Positions 29,555-41,016 of a stretch of DNA of 64,000 nt are shown here, piece after piece. Location of the stretch: the NCBI RefSeq assembly GCF_036320965.1, contig NC_092279.1, forward strand, positions 13,109,661 through 13,173,660, written 5' to 3'. The position numbers were made by a program, and so were the translations under genes. The stretch is from Panulirus ornatus. Its lineage: Eukaryota > Arthropoda > Malacostraca > Decapoda > Palinuridae. The number at the start of each line of letters is the position of its first letter. Position 1 is the first letter of the stretch. The notes below the pieces were generated by a model. That model searched no databases. It had not been told where the DNA came from and saw only the letters and a list, made by a program, of their open reading frames with translations.

Positions 29555-29804
29555 CGTGACACCATTTGGTCATTTTGCATGTCAAGTGGTTACCACGGGT
29601 TTATCCGGCCATTGTTCCGGTAATGGGGGAATTCTGCAATCATCCACCTTGTTGACTCTGTAATACTGTGTTTTTTTTTTCCGGGGTGTGTGTGGGGGGG
29701 GGGGGGGCGCAGTAGTTTCGTGTATCGTGTGGCTCCATTAGCCTCAGGTATTCGTCCAACTTTACTAACGTGCCACACGAGTGATACGGTGCATTACCGC
29801 ACCC

Positions 29805-29850
<46 letters not shown>

Positions 29851-30753
29851 GTCGTAAAGCACTGGGCGGAGCGGACCTGCTATGTGCGTTCATAACGAAT
29901 ACCAGGCGAGTTGTTCCCCCGCCCCCCTCAGTAATTTTCCCATCATGGCCATCGTTGGAGGCCACGTGATTCGTGGCGCCAGTTTTTACTCGCCGTTATT
30001 ACAAGTATAGCAGTCGCTAAACGACCGGTAAACCCACCCACCACCACTAAGTACCACGATGGCCAGAGCGTGAACCACACTGATCGCACTGTGAAATGTA
30101 GTGGAGTTGTCGTGGGGCGGTGGAGGATGCGACGGCATGGGTACGGGTGAGTGGGTGGGTGGAGTCTTAGACTACTTTCCATACAATGTGGATGTACGAG
30201 AGGGTTGCGGTACGTGGCTGTGTAAGTCGATAGTCGTCAGATTTAGTCGCTGGAGGTTTGGTAGCTACTGACCTCACGCTACAAGGCTCTTGCGGGTAAT
30301 GGTAAGCGAGTGCCGAAGGGATGTTTACGAGTGGAGTTGACAGCGGGATGATGATGAACGCACAGTCTAGTGTAATGAAGAAGGTCCAGATGATCTTAAG
30401 AGAAAAAATTGGTAACATGACCTCTGTTTTTTTCATTTGCTGGTGTGTGAATTTCATCGCCTTGTTTTCTTAATTTTTGTAGAGGGTTTCAGTTCGGTAT
30501 TCTATTAAGAGAATGATCTTACTGTATGTGAGGTACAGATTAGGGCAACAGGAGAGGTGTCTTTCCTTCGTTCCTGGGTCGCCCCCACCTCCCCGTATTT
30601 ACCATACTGGGGCGGAGGGAGGGACACGGTGCTCCTGTGAACCTCGGGAATGTAACCCGGACCTCTCGACCCTCGGATACCTTATGTTGTCGACGTCTGA
30701 TACGTCACCTGCAGGTCTACACCGCAGCCATCGCTGATTGGTGCAGCGGTTTG

Positions 30754-30824
<71 letters not shown>

Positions 30825-30939
30825 TCCTGGTAATTTAGCTTGACGGGTAACAACGCCAGTGCTCACGACAGGAAACCCAACCCAACTGCTCGTTCATGAC
30901 TATATATATATATATATATTATATATATATATATATATA

Positions 30940-31464
30940 GATTCATTACAGTTAGAACTTGTAAACATATGAAACATGAATAATCATTGAGTGATATATT
31001 CTCAGGGAAAAAGAGTGGCTTTATTATTTCCATGCGACAAAAGGATAATCACTTGGTAATATTCAAGAAACGGAAGTCGTTAAAGACTTTCCGTGTGTGC
31101 AAGTTGACACTGACAGCGATAGTGATGTTGGCAGTTTGATAACGCTTGGAGGATGGTGTGGTCCAGACTGCAGTAGAGATACGATAACTCGTACATTCTG
31201 GGGAGTCTTGTTTCGAACGCGTGTATGTTTGACGTTGTAGATTTATTTTTTCCTAAGTTTTTTTAGTGCTTGTCAGGTCCTTTCCGTTCATGGCAACTAG
31301 GCACTTAGTCTCCAGCCTGATGACCTGTCGGACGAGCGCGTGGAGTTCCAAAACAGCAGACTCAATGTTCTGAGTCTTATAGATGCTATGAGATCTGATA
31401 GTCACGTTGTCAAAGGTCATTCCAAAATATATTATTATATTATATATATTATATATATATATAT

Positions 31465-31519
<55 letters not shown>

Positions 31520-31805
31520 TAAGTTAAGACTCCCATCTCTTCTGTATTACAGTAGATACATCAGACCCAACGCTCTTGTTGTGTGTGTGTGTGTGTGTGT
31601 GTGTGTGGTGTGTTGTGTGTGTGTGTAGGTTGTTTGTATAAAGGCTTCCCTCAGCAGACCGCTTGGTCCGACCATCCCCTGTTAGACGTATTTCATACGA
31701 CACCGACGCATGTGTGCGTCATCCCGGGAGATCTGTCACATTTCCCCAAGAGAAGTTGGGCGCATCTGAGATTTCCCGGTGAAGTGAGTTGCTGATGCAG
31801 AGTGT

Positions 31806-31852
<47 letters not shown>

Positions 31853-31941
31853 TATATCCTGCTGTCTCCTTCTGTCCCGAAATCCCCAACGTGTTTCCTC
31901 GTCTCCATCAGACATCTGTGTCAAAGTTCTCTCTCTTCTCT

Positions 31942-32008
<67 letters not shown>

Positions 32009-33698
32009 TCTCTCTCTCTCACACGAGTTGGTGGTTAAGAGTTCGTCCTCGTGTTGAGGAAGACGTGACTTCCTGTGACATTATTATTTCCTGGTTTCTG
32101 TCCTCCTCATTTTCTCTCCTAAGGGTAGACTCACTCACACTCTCTCTGGTAAGGTCGGCCTCACTGGGGTGTTTAAGTGTCACAATCATCAGTGTGAGAG
32201 GAAGACTCTGGTTTTTTTAGATGGCTTTCTCACCCCCACCCTTTTTTTTTTTTTTATCCAGCTCGTAGTAACAGGATTATGTACCACACGAACAGTACAA
32301 GACTCGGAATCGCTCGTAAGGAGAGCCGTTGATGAGTATGGCTCGTGAGAGTGGGAGCTGAGGGGTGTTGAAGCGCCACTCAAGGACGCGATCAACTCAC
32401 ACACACACACACACACACACCCCACACACACAACTTTCTAAGATTATCGACTCCCACGAAGTGGTGCGAAAAGGACATTTCATCATGTGTTAAAATCGAA
32501 CATTTTTGTATAGTTTTGTTGGGGTTCTGGGGGCAGTTAGGAGAAGGCGTTGGTTGAGAGTATCTTCACAACAGCGGCAGCTACGATGCTGACACAGGGA
32601 CTGCGAACCTGGATGTGCTTCATCTGTTCATCCTCTTCAAAACGGCTTGGGTGGAATGGCTTCAGGTCAAAGGTCAGGCCATCACAGCCAAGGGTAGCTA
32701 CTCACGCCGTGCTCAGGAGTCGGCCGCACCGTCGTGCTATGTGGTCGTACTGTCGTGCTCTAGTGGCTACCGTAGTGCTCTAGTTGTCGTACTGTCGTGC
32801 TCTAGTGGCCTACCGTAGTGCTCGAGTGGTCGTACCGTCGTGCTCTAGCGGTTGTACCGTCGTGCTCTAGCGGTCGTACCGTCCTGCTCGAGTGGCCGTA
32901 CCGTCGTGCTATAGTGGGTCGTACTGTCGTGCTCTAGTGGTCGTACGTTGTTGCTCGAGTGGTCGTACCGTCGTGCTCTAGCGGTCGTACCGTCGTGCTC
33001 TAGCGGTCGTACCGTCCTGCTCGAGTGGCCGTACCGTCGTGCTCAAGTGGCCGTACGGTCGTGCGACAGTATACCCGCGCATGCTCCTCACCTCTCTCAA
33101 TTGCGACTCTTAATTCGTAAGGAAATGCAAGACAGAGATTAGTTCATAATTCCTGATCATGTCTTTCCCCTCCCAAAGGCGAGTTCTACACTCCTGATCC
33201 AGGAGGCTGAAGGCAAAAGATGCGAATGTTCCTTATGATTAAAGTACGAATTACTTCTCTGATTCTTGGCTGTAAGATCTGAAACAAATAATATTTGGGA
33301 AGGTTTCGTTCCTTGTGTGCGCTGCGGTGATCAGGGGAGAGTCGATAATGACAGGGAGGAAGAAAATCGAAGGATGGTTGATCCTTGAGCTCATCCCCAA
33401 GTGTGTTCGAGTCGTCGGCCCAGCCATGCTGAATGCTGGCCCTCCCTAAGGAAAGTGGGAAGTCATACAAACGTTTCGAGATCCGTGCTATGTTGTGTTA
33501 AACCTTGTCAATAACAGCAACAGAGAAGATGTTGTGATTTGTGGGATCCATCTTCACACAACAGTTCCTCCTTGAAGAGTCAAGCCTATAGATGAGTAAG
33601 GAAACCTAATCAAATTCTTTTTCTTTATCTTTTGATTTTTTTCTTTCACCAGAGATGGCCTCGATTTGGGAATGTTTTGCCCGTGCCATATCGATCAC

Positions 33699-33751
<53 letters not shown>

Positions 33752-34446
33752 ATAAGTAGTTTCGCTTTAAATTCCTGGTTTGATCTGTTGAAATGTTTTA
33801 TGTAATAAGAAAAAAAAACAATACTCATGCACGATCTGATATAAGCTGATGATGGCCTATAATTGCTCGCCACTGACACCTTCCGCTTAACGTGCCAAGT
33901 TACGACAAAAAGTTGTATATTGTGTTCAGGAATACAATTGTCTGAACACTGTAGATTGGAGTGCTATTAGAAATGTGTGGCTGAGACGTCACATACATTT
34001 CGACCCGTCTTGCTTGATGTAGCTTCGGAATTTCGTGCAGTAGGAAAACGGGTCACCGATGCGTATGAAAGCGGGCTACTGGTGCGTATGAAGGCGGACT
34101 ACTGGTGCGTACGACAGTGGATTATTGGTGCGTATGAAAGCGGGTTACTGGTGCGTTTGGAAGCGGGTTACCGGTGCGTATGATAGTGGGATATTGATGC
34201 GTACGACAGCAAGCTCCTGGTGTGACTGAAAGCGGGTTTCTTGGTGCGTATGAAAGCTGGTTACCGTCGCATATGGTAGTGGCCTACTGGTGCGTATGAC
34301 ACTGGGTTACTGTAGACGCAAGTTTTGCTCATGACTGTAAAAACAAAAAAGAAAAAAAAAGGTAAGTCACTCTATAAACTCTGTGAGGCTCCATAAACTC
34401 TGGAACTCATAGATTCTCTTTTGTTTTCCCGGAGCGTATCCTCCTC

Positions 34447-34533
<87 letters not shown>

Positions 34534-34787
34534 CGTGACACCATTTGGTCATTTTGCATGTCAAGTGGGTACCACGGGTTTATCCGGCCATTGTTCCGGT
34601 AATGGGGGAATTCTGCAATCATCCACCTTGTTGACTCTGTAATACTGTGTTTTTTTTTTCCGGGGTGTGTGTGTGGGGGGGGGGGGGGCAGTAGTTTCGT
34701 GTATCGTGTGGCTCCATTAGCCTCAGGTATTCGTCCAACTTTACTAACGTGCCACACGAGTGATTCGGTGCATTACCGCACCCCATC

Positions 34788-34823
<36 letters not shown>

Positions 34824-35749
34824 GTCGTAAAGCACTGGGCGGAGCGGACCTGCTATGTGCGTTCATAACGAATACCAGGCGAGTTGTTCCCCCGCCCCCC
34901 CTCAGTAATTTTCCCATCATGGCCATCGTTGGAGGCCACGTGATTCGTGGCGCCAGTTTTTACTCGCCGTTATTACAAGTATAGCAGTCGCTAAACGACC
35001 GGTAAACCCACACACCACCACTAAGTACCACGATGGCCAGAGCGTGAACCACACTGATCGCACTGTGAAATGTAGTGGAGTTGTCGTGGGGCGGTGGAGG
35101 ATGCGACGGCATGGGTACGGGTGAGTGGGTGGGTGGGTGGAGTCTTAGACTACTTTCCATACAATGTGGATGTACGAGAGGGTTGCGATACGTGGCTGTG
35201 TAAGTCGATAGTCGTCAGATTTAGTCGCTGGAGGTTTGGTAGCTACTGACCTCACGTTACAAGGCTCTTGTGGGTAATGGTAAGCGAGTGCCGAAGGGAT
35301 GTTTACGAGTGGAGTTGACAGCGGGATGATGATGAACGCACAGTCTAGTGTAATGAAGAAGGTCCAGATGATCTTCCCAGACACGCAAAAGAAAAAAGAA
35401 GAGAAAAAATTGGTAACATGACCTCTGTTTTTTCATTTGCTGGTGTGTGAATTTTATCGCCTCGTTTTCTTAATTTTTGTACAGGGTTTCAGTTCGGTAT
35501 TCTATTAAGAGAATGATCTTAATGTATGTGAGGTACAGATTAGGGCAACAGGAGAGGTGTCTTTCCTTCGTTCCTGGGTCGCCCCCACCTCCCCGTATTT
35601 ACCATACTGGGGTGGAGGGAGGGACACGGTGCTCCTGTGAACCTCGGGAATGTAACCCGGACCTCTCGACCCTCGGATACCTTATGTTGTCGACGTCTGA
35701 TACGTCACCTGCAGGTCTACACCGCAGCCATCGCTGATTGGTGCAGCGG

Positions 35750-35825
<76 letters not shown>

Positions 35826-35898
35826 TCCTGGTAATTTAGCTTGACGGGTAACAACGCCAGTGCTCACGACAGGAAACCCAACCCAACTGCTCGTTCAT

Positions 35899-35991
<93 letters not shown>
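30940..35991 (+). repeat. Large direct tandem duplication, unit 2
   Basis: Same order of sequence as unit 1, to GCTCGTTCATGAC at 35889-35901 and a closing AT array (35902-35991). In the first 2.6 kb the differences from unit 1 are mostly single-base losses or gains in short homopolymers, and doubled bases inside arrays (for example CTTCT in the CT array at 31930-32020 and ATTAT in the AT array at 31425-31520). After about 33600 the copies are nearly identical, apart from a few substitutions and an insertion of about 23 bases near 35376-35400. SSRs correspond one to one with those of unit 1. No gene is recognised. Confidence 0.95.
32650..33066 (+). repeat. Foldback-like element (unit 2 copy)
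   Basis: Duplicate of the element at 27690-28105, with AGGTCAAAGGTCA at 32664-32676 and about 15 arm units. Some units differ in order or by single-base changes. Confidence 0.8.
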
Positions 35992-35994
<3 letters not shown>

Positions 35995-36341
35995 CCCAAC
36001 ATGAAAAAAGTATCCTCAGAAATTATTGGAAATTTGAAATCATTTTGATCTACTCTTAAAACCACATTCCATTTTTTTTTTTTCGTAAATTTAATCTTGC
36101 TTATGGATTCACTTTATTTCATATTCTTGGATTTGCATTTTTCTGCCATTAAAACGATTTAGTTTTTAATACTGCATAAGCCACCAGTAAGCCCTGGCAT
36201 AATGTGCACAAGCCACTGATATTGGATATCACGGATACACAGCCTCGTTCTTATTTTCTGTTTTCTTTCTTTTCGAAAAGCCTCATATAAAGCGGGATTG
36301 TGGTATTTAATTTTGAAGCTCCGCCGTTGATATTTATGTAA

Positions 36342-36417
<76 letters not shown>

Positions 36418-36514
36418 CCCCGGGACAGCCTGTGGGGCTTGGTTGTGGACGGTAGACCCTGATTTCAGTAGATTGTGTATGGCAGGTAGATAGTAGATGC
36501 GTGCAAAGGAGGTC
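35992..36514. other. Unique DNA with a (CA)n array
   Basis: AT-rich DNA; the CA array spans 36347-36415. No gene recognised. Confidence 0.6.
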
Positions 36515-36560
36515 ATTGTTCTTTGTTTCCTTACGCTGCTTCGCTAAGAAGGGAGAGGCA
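36515..36560 (+). mobile_element. Degenerate LINE 3' end
   Basis: TCTTTGTTTCCTTACGCTGC, then TTCGCTAAGAAGGGAGAGGCAG, resembles the LINE terminal block including a damaged hairpin. It is followed by a short TATATGTATATA. Only about 45 bases can be aligned. Confidence 0.5.
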
Positions 36561-36574
36561 GTTATATGTATATA

Positions 36575-36769
36575 TCCTTTTCTTTCTTTCATTCGTGTTC
36601 GCCTGGTAGCGTCAGAAACAGGTGACTGAGCGTTACGACAAGAAATCATTTTGCGTCGCTCCATCGTGTCACTTCTGGAGAGTGACTCCCAGCTCCCACC
36701 CCCTCTCTGTCGCCTCCTACGACACTCATGAGTAAAGTGGACAGCCCTTCGTCTTACTCTATTCCCGGG
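36575..36769 (-). mobile_element. 250-bp SINE family, degenerate copy
   Basis: On the minus strand it reads GGGAATAGAGTAAGA, then GTGTCGTAGGAGGCGAC, GGTGGGAGCTGGGAGTCACTC and, near the far end, GTCACCTGTTTCTGACGCTACC and a GAATGAAAGAAAG tail. The order matches the family but with a large internal gap and many substitutions. It abuts a LINE fragment at 36770. Confidence 0.65.
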
Positions 36770-36980
36770 AGCCTGAACATGCAGGAGGGTGAAAGACGTG
36801 CACGGGACAGAATGAACCGAAACGATGTGGTGTACAGGGGTTGACGTGTTGTCTGTCAGTAGACTGAATCAGGGTATGTGAAGCGGCCGGGTTAAAACCA
36901 TGGATAGCGAGCTGTGGTTTCGATGCAGTGCAAACCACAGCCAGAGAATGGATGTGAGCGAATGCGGCCTCTCCTTTTTT
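36770..36980 (+). mobile_element. LINE fragment: ORF end and 3' UTR
   Basis: Translates to LNMQEGERRARDRMNRNDVVYRG and a TGA, matching the last residues of the 8.6-kb ORF. The 3' UTR then reads GATAGCGAGCTGTGG and AGAGAATGGATGTGAGCG, which is shared with the copy at 41.7 kb but not with the 8.6-kb copy. Confidence 0.85.
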
Positions 36981-37245
36981 TCCCCTCTTCCCCCCTGTCA
37001 CATCCTCCCTCCCATTATCTCTCTCTTATCTCTCATTCCATCTTCCCCTCTCTCACCCCTCACATCCTCATTTCCTTCCTCTCACCCCCTCTCTTCAATA
37101 TTCTCCCCTTCACTCTCACCCCCCTCATCTCCCCTCTTCTTACTTCCCGCTTCCTTAATTCCCCATTTTCCCCTCACTCCCACCCGCTACTTCCTCATTT
37201 CCCCCTCCTCCTCCCGACCACTCTGCCCCCTACAACCCTGGAGAG
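36975..37245. repeat. Pyrimidine-rich tract
   Basis: CCCTC/TTCC-rich DNA on the plus strand with little purine, about 270 bp. Not a simple tandem repeat. Confidence 0.7.
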
Positions 37246-37349
37246 GGTAACATGATTACAGGAGATGCTGCTGGCACTCGTCATGTGGCGAAGGAGCATC
37301 GCAGATGAGCCACCGTGTAGGGAGGATGATGCTGGCGATGTTGCTGCTG

Positions 37350-37712
37350 TTGGTGATGCTGGCGGCGATGCTGCACCTGCCGGTGATGCTGGCGGCGATG
37401 CTGCACCTGCCGGTGATGCTGGCGGCGATGCCGCACCTGCTGGTGATGCTGGCGGCGATGCCGCACCTGCCGGTGATGCTGGCGGCGATGCCGCACCTGC
37501 CGGTGATGATGGCGGCGATGCCGCACCTGCCGGTGATGCTGGCGGCGATGCCGCACCTGCTGGTGATGCTGGCAGCGATGCTGCACCTGCTGGTGATGCT
37601 GGCGGCGATGCCGCACCTGCTGGTGATGCTGGCGGCGATGCCGCACCTGCTGGTGATGCTGGCGGCGATGCCGCAGCTGCCGGTGATGCTGGCAGCGATG
37701 CTGCTGCTACTG
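37350..37712 (+). repeat. 30-bp minisatellite, 12 units, open frame GDAGGDAAPA
   Basis: Twelve units of exactly 30 bp. The frame 37265-37750 is open for 161 codons and reads GDAGGDAAPA repeats between MLLALVMWRRSIADEPP and a short tail. Its two most variable positions fall on third codon positions (GCT/GCC), so most changes are silent in this frame. Rarer changes give Gly to Ser, Ala to Asp and Pro to Ala. Other frames, including the minus strand, are also open because 30 is a multiple of three. No signal peptide or family is recognised, and there is no splice or promoter evidence. I call it a minisatellite that might lie in an exon. Confidence 0.85.
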
Positions 37713-38726
37713 TAGTGTTACGCAGTTGGTCCCCCTCCTCCCGCCCCTGAAAGCGACAGACTCTTATAACTTGTGAGGGGAGGGATGGGTGGGGGTAGAA
37801 TTAGAATTAGCCTCATTATAGCGAGGATGAGGCGGCACAACGAGGGATAATGAGGGACGGAGGCATGTGATCGAGCGAATTATCGATAATGAGAGATGTC
37901 GTATAATGACTCATAATGAGGAGGGGTAGGTAGGCAGGCCAAGACATCAAGAGTGTATTGATAACCAATGTCACCCATCCATCTCCGTAGGATGTCTGGC
38001 GAGGGAGGAGGAGGGAGGCTCGTTTGCATCGTCCCAGGTGGATGACTCACTCACAACCTGATGCCACAACAACAACAACAACAACAACAACAATAACTCC
38101 TCCTGATCAACCCCCTACGAGGCTGCCTGCACACGATGTACCCACCACGAACAGACGAGTGGAACGATTTTTGCCAAGACTGTCGCAAAGAGGTAAGTCT
38201 ACCAAGACTGTCGCAGAGAGGTAAGTCTTAACTTGGATCGCTACCGTTGTAGGAAGGTAAGTTCACAACAGTGTTTTACGACGGTGACAGATCAAGCAGG
38301 TGTGTGGCACTGATCACGGACGTAACCTGTATAAATTGATCGATGACGTAAAAGATGTGGTTATACAGAGTGCAGAGGTGAGGAGGTGAGTCCAGGGGAA
38401 TTATATCCACACTTACAGTGACTGTGTGAAGGCAGAGCAGGTGCGTCGGATGTACGAGAGATAAATCGAAATATAAAATCAGATTACACGTGGACGGATA
38501 TGCAAATGAGGGGGGAAAATGAATAAATATGTAAATAGGAAATCTGGTACGGGAGTATGGGCTGTGAGAGCATTAGTGAGTAAATGTCTGAGTCGGAAGG
38601 AAGGTGGACAGGTGTTACAGGTGTGAACCCTCAACGTAACGACCGTATACGACGACCGTACGACCGGTAAACACGTCACTCACCCACAACAAGATCGGCC
38701 AGGTGTTCGTCGCAGGGTCCTTAATC
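37713..38726. other. Unique DNA with short repeats
   Basis: An AAC trinucleotide run at 38066-38094 and a duplicated block of about 28 bp at 38174-38228, each copy ending in GAGGTAAGTCT. No gene recognised. Confidence 0.5.
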
Positions 38727-38858
38727 ACCCAGGTAATATCGCGCAGCGGTGATCTCAAGTTCCGCGAGGATGATCAGCTGGGTTGGGTGTAGGCCGACTG
38801 CCCACGCCCAGCATTCGAATCCGTGCTCGAACTGACTCGTGGTCAGTGACGCTACCCG

Positions 38859-38911
<53 letters not shown>

Positions 38912-38949
38912 GCCCTGTGCGTGCGCGCGAGTACCCAGGTCAATATCGC
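38727..38949 (-). mobile_element. tRNA-derived SINE with target-site duplications
   Basis: Direct repeats ACCCAGGTAATATCGC (38727-38742) and ACCCAGGTCAATATCGC (38933-38949), differing by one base gained or lost, flank the element. On the minus strand there is GGTAGCGTC as a D-arm remnant. An anticodon-like arm follows, with a perfect 5-bp stem ACTGA/TCAGT and 7-base loop CCACGAG (38831-38847), formally anticodon ACG. Box-B-like GGATTCGAATGC is at 38811-38822. The rest is a unique tail reading CTACACCCAACCCAGCTG. A (CA)n array (38859-38910) interrupts the 5' part, where the A box should lie. Confidence 0.75.
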
Positions 38950-39080
38950 TTGGCCGATCGTAAGGTCGTGTGGTGGCCAAGTGACGTCGCCCGACCGATC
39001 ACAAGACCATTCCTAAATGGCAGAGAAGACGGGAAGTGGGTGGCTCTTCCATAACATCCGTTTACGCACTCTTCACTCCC

Positions 39081-39186
39081 AGCACAGTACTAACCTACAT
39101 CAACACAGCCCAGTACTAACCTACATCAACACAGCGCAGTACTAACCGACATCAACACAGCGCAGTACTAACCTACATCAACGTAG
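39081..39186 (+). repeat. 26-bp tandem repeat, four units
   Basis: Units carry GCAGTACTAACCTACATCAA plus CACAGC and differ by one or two bases. Confidence 0.92.
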
Positions 39187-39364
39187 AAGATTATTATTGA
39201 GTACTTCAAGAAGTATTGACGACGGGATGTACGCTACTGTCCACCATCACTGGGTGCTTACAATCTAACTAAGTTTCTTATCGAGAGAAATACGTTTTTG
39301 TTTTTCCCCCTTTGAAGAAATTAAAGATTTTTTTTTCTCTCACTCTGACTTTAAAGATACACTG
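39187..39364. other. Short unique spacer
   Basis: Nothing recognised. Confidence 0.5.
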
Positions 39365-40200
39365 CCAGGCTTTTGTGTCATATTCCCAGGCCTTTGTGTC
39401 ATATTCCCAGGCCTTTGTGTCATATTCCCAGGCTTTTGTGTCATATTCCCAGGCCTTTGTGTCATATTCCCAGGCCTTTGTGTCATATTCCCAGGCTTTT
39501 GTGTCATATTCCCAGGCTTCTGTGTCATATTCCCAGGCTTTTGTGTCATATTCCCAGGCTTCTGTGTCATATTCCCAGGCCTTTGTGTCATATTCCCAGG
39601 CTTTTGTGTCATATTCCCAGGCTTCTGTGTCATATTCCCAGGCCTTTGTGTCATATTCCCAGGCCTTTGTGTCATATTCCCAGGCTTTTGTGTCATATTC
39701 CCAGGCTTCTGTGTCATATTCCCAGGCTTTTGTGTCATATTCCCAGGCCTTTGTGTCATATTCCCAGGCCTTTGTGTCATATTCCCAGGCCTTTGTGTCA
39801 TATTCCCAGGCTTTTGTGTCATATTCCCAGGCTTCTGTGTCATATTCCCAGGCCTTTGTGTCATATTCCCAGGCCTTTGTGTCATATTCCCAGGCTTTTG
39901 TGTCATATTCCCAGGCTTCTGTGTCATATTCCCAGGCCTTTGTGTCATATTCCCAGGCCTTTGTGTCATATTCCCAGGCCTTTGTGTCATATTCCCAGGC
40001 CTTTGTGTCATATTCCCAGGCCTTTGTGTCATATTCCCAGGCCTTTGTGTCATATTCCCAGGCCTTTGTGTCATATTCCCAGGCTTCTGTGTCATATTCC
40101 CAGGCCTTTGTGTCATATTCCCAGGCCTTTGTGTCATATTCCCAGGCTTCTGTGTCATATTCCCAGGCTTTTGTGTCATATTCCCAGGCTTCTGTTTCGA
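39365..40200 (+). repeat. 21-bp minisatellite, about 40 units
   Basis: Units begin CAGGCCTTTGTGTCATATTC and are nearly identical. Only two sites vary, giving three unit types: GGCCTTTG (A), GGCTTTTG (B) and GGCTTCTG (C). The fourth combination is not seen. Because 21 is a multiple of three, long frames are open on both strands (SQAFVSY heptads on plus, MTQRPGN-type heptads on minus). I do not take these as proteins. Confidence 0.97.
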
Positions 40201-41016
40201 ATTACTATATCATTGGTTCTGAGAAAAGACGAAGCTTGTTGGGGGAAAAAAGAAGAACGAAATATTCTAAGAATCCATCAGAGATTTACATCGAGAAATT
40301 TTGTCCATGAATTGGCAAATAGATATCTTATACCTCCATGAATTGACAAACAGATTCCTGGCATCTCCATGAATCCCGAAATAAGTTACCTTGTGTCATG
40401 GATGCGAGACAGGTATGTCAATAGGTAGGACATGGTTCTAGGGCAGGAGAGTGTGGTGCCTAACACGAGATGTACGAAGATTTTGCTTATATAGGAACGA
40501 GTACATATGAATATACATATTTTGCATGGATGTGTGTGTGTGTGTGTGTGTGTGTGTTATGTGTGTACACACGTGTGAGTAATATATGTGCGCGGTGCGT
40601 CACGTCTATATATATGTATATACACATACGTATATGTGCTCAGGGGGGTGAGGGGTGAGAGGACTACAGTGAATATCATTTTCAAAACGGAAAACATCAT
40701 CTGTGTACATTCCTCAGTGAAATAAAGTATTCATATCACTCTGGCAACACTAAACATTTTCGACAAAAGTTTAATAACAAAATTGTACTTAGAAAAAAAA
40801 AGCCACATATCATGCTCTTCATAACAACAAAAAGCGCCTCGAAAAGCCATAAACGTCAGGTGGGGTGCCCACTTTTTTCAGATGTTTCAATTCTTTTCCA
40901 TCTTTTTTATATCGCAATAAAGTAAGGATTTAAAACCAAAACAAAAAAAGAAGTGGATTAGATTTAGAAATAATCCCAACGCACCTGCTTCCCATAGGAT
41001 TAACTTAACCCCACAG
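40201..41016. other. Unique DNA with a short (GT)n run
   Basis: GT run at 40532-40557. Otherwise AT-rich DNA without recognised features. Confidence 0.5.

Noticed and set aside
38811..38858. Functional arginine tRNA gene
   Set aside because: Anticodon loop has C where U33 is required, the T-stem is mismatched, and the D-arm is interrupted by (CA)n; flanking duplications show a SINE.
39312..40341. Open frames of 332 and 322 codons (plus) and 279 codons (minus) with heptad repeats
   Set aside because: A 21-bp unit keeps any stop-free frame open along the array. Openness on both strands and lack of flanking motifs argue against a protein.
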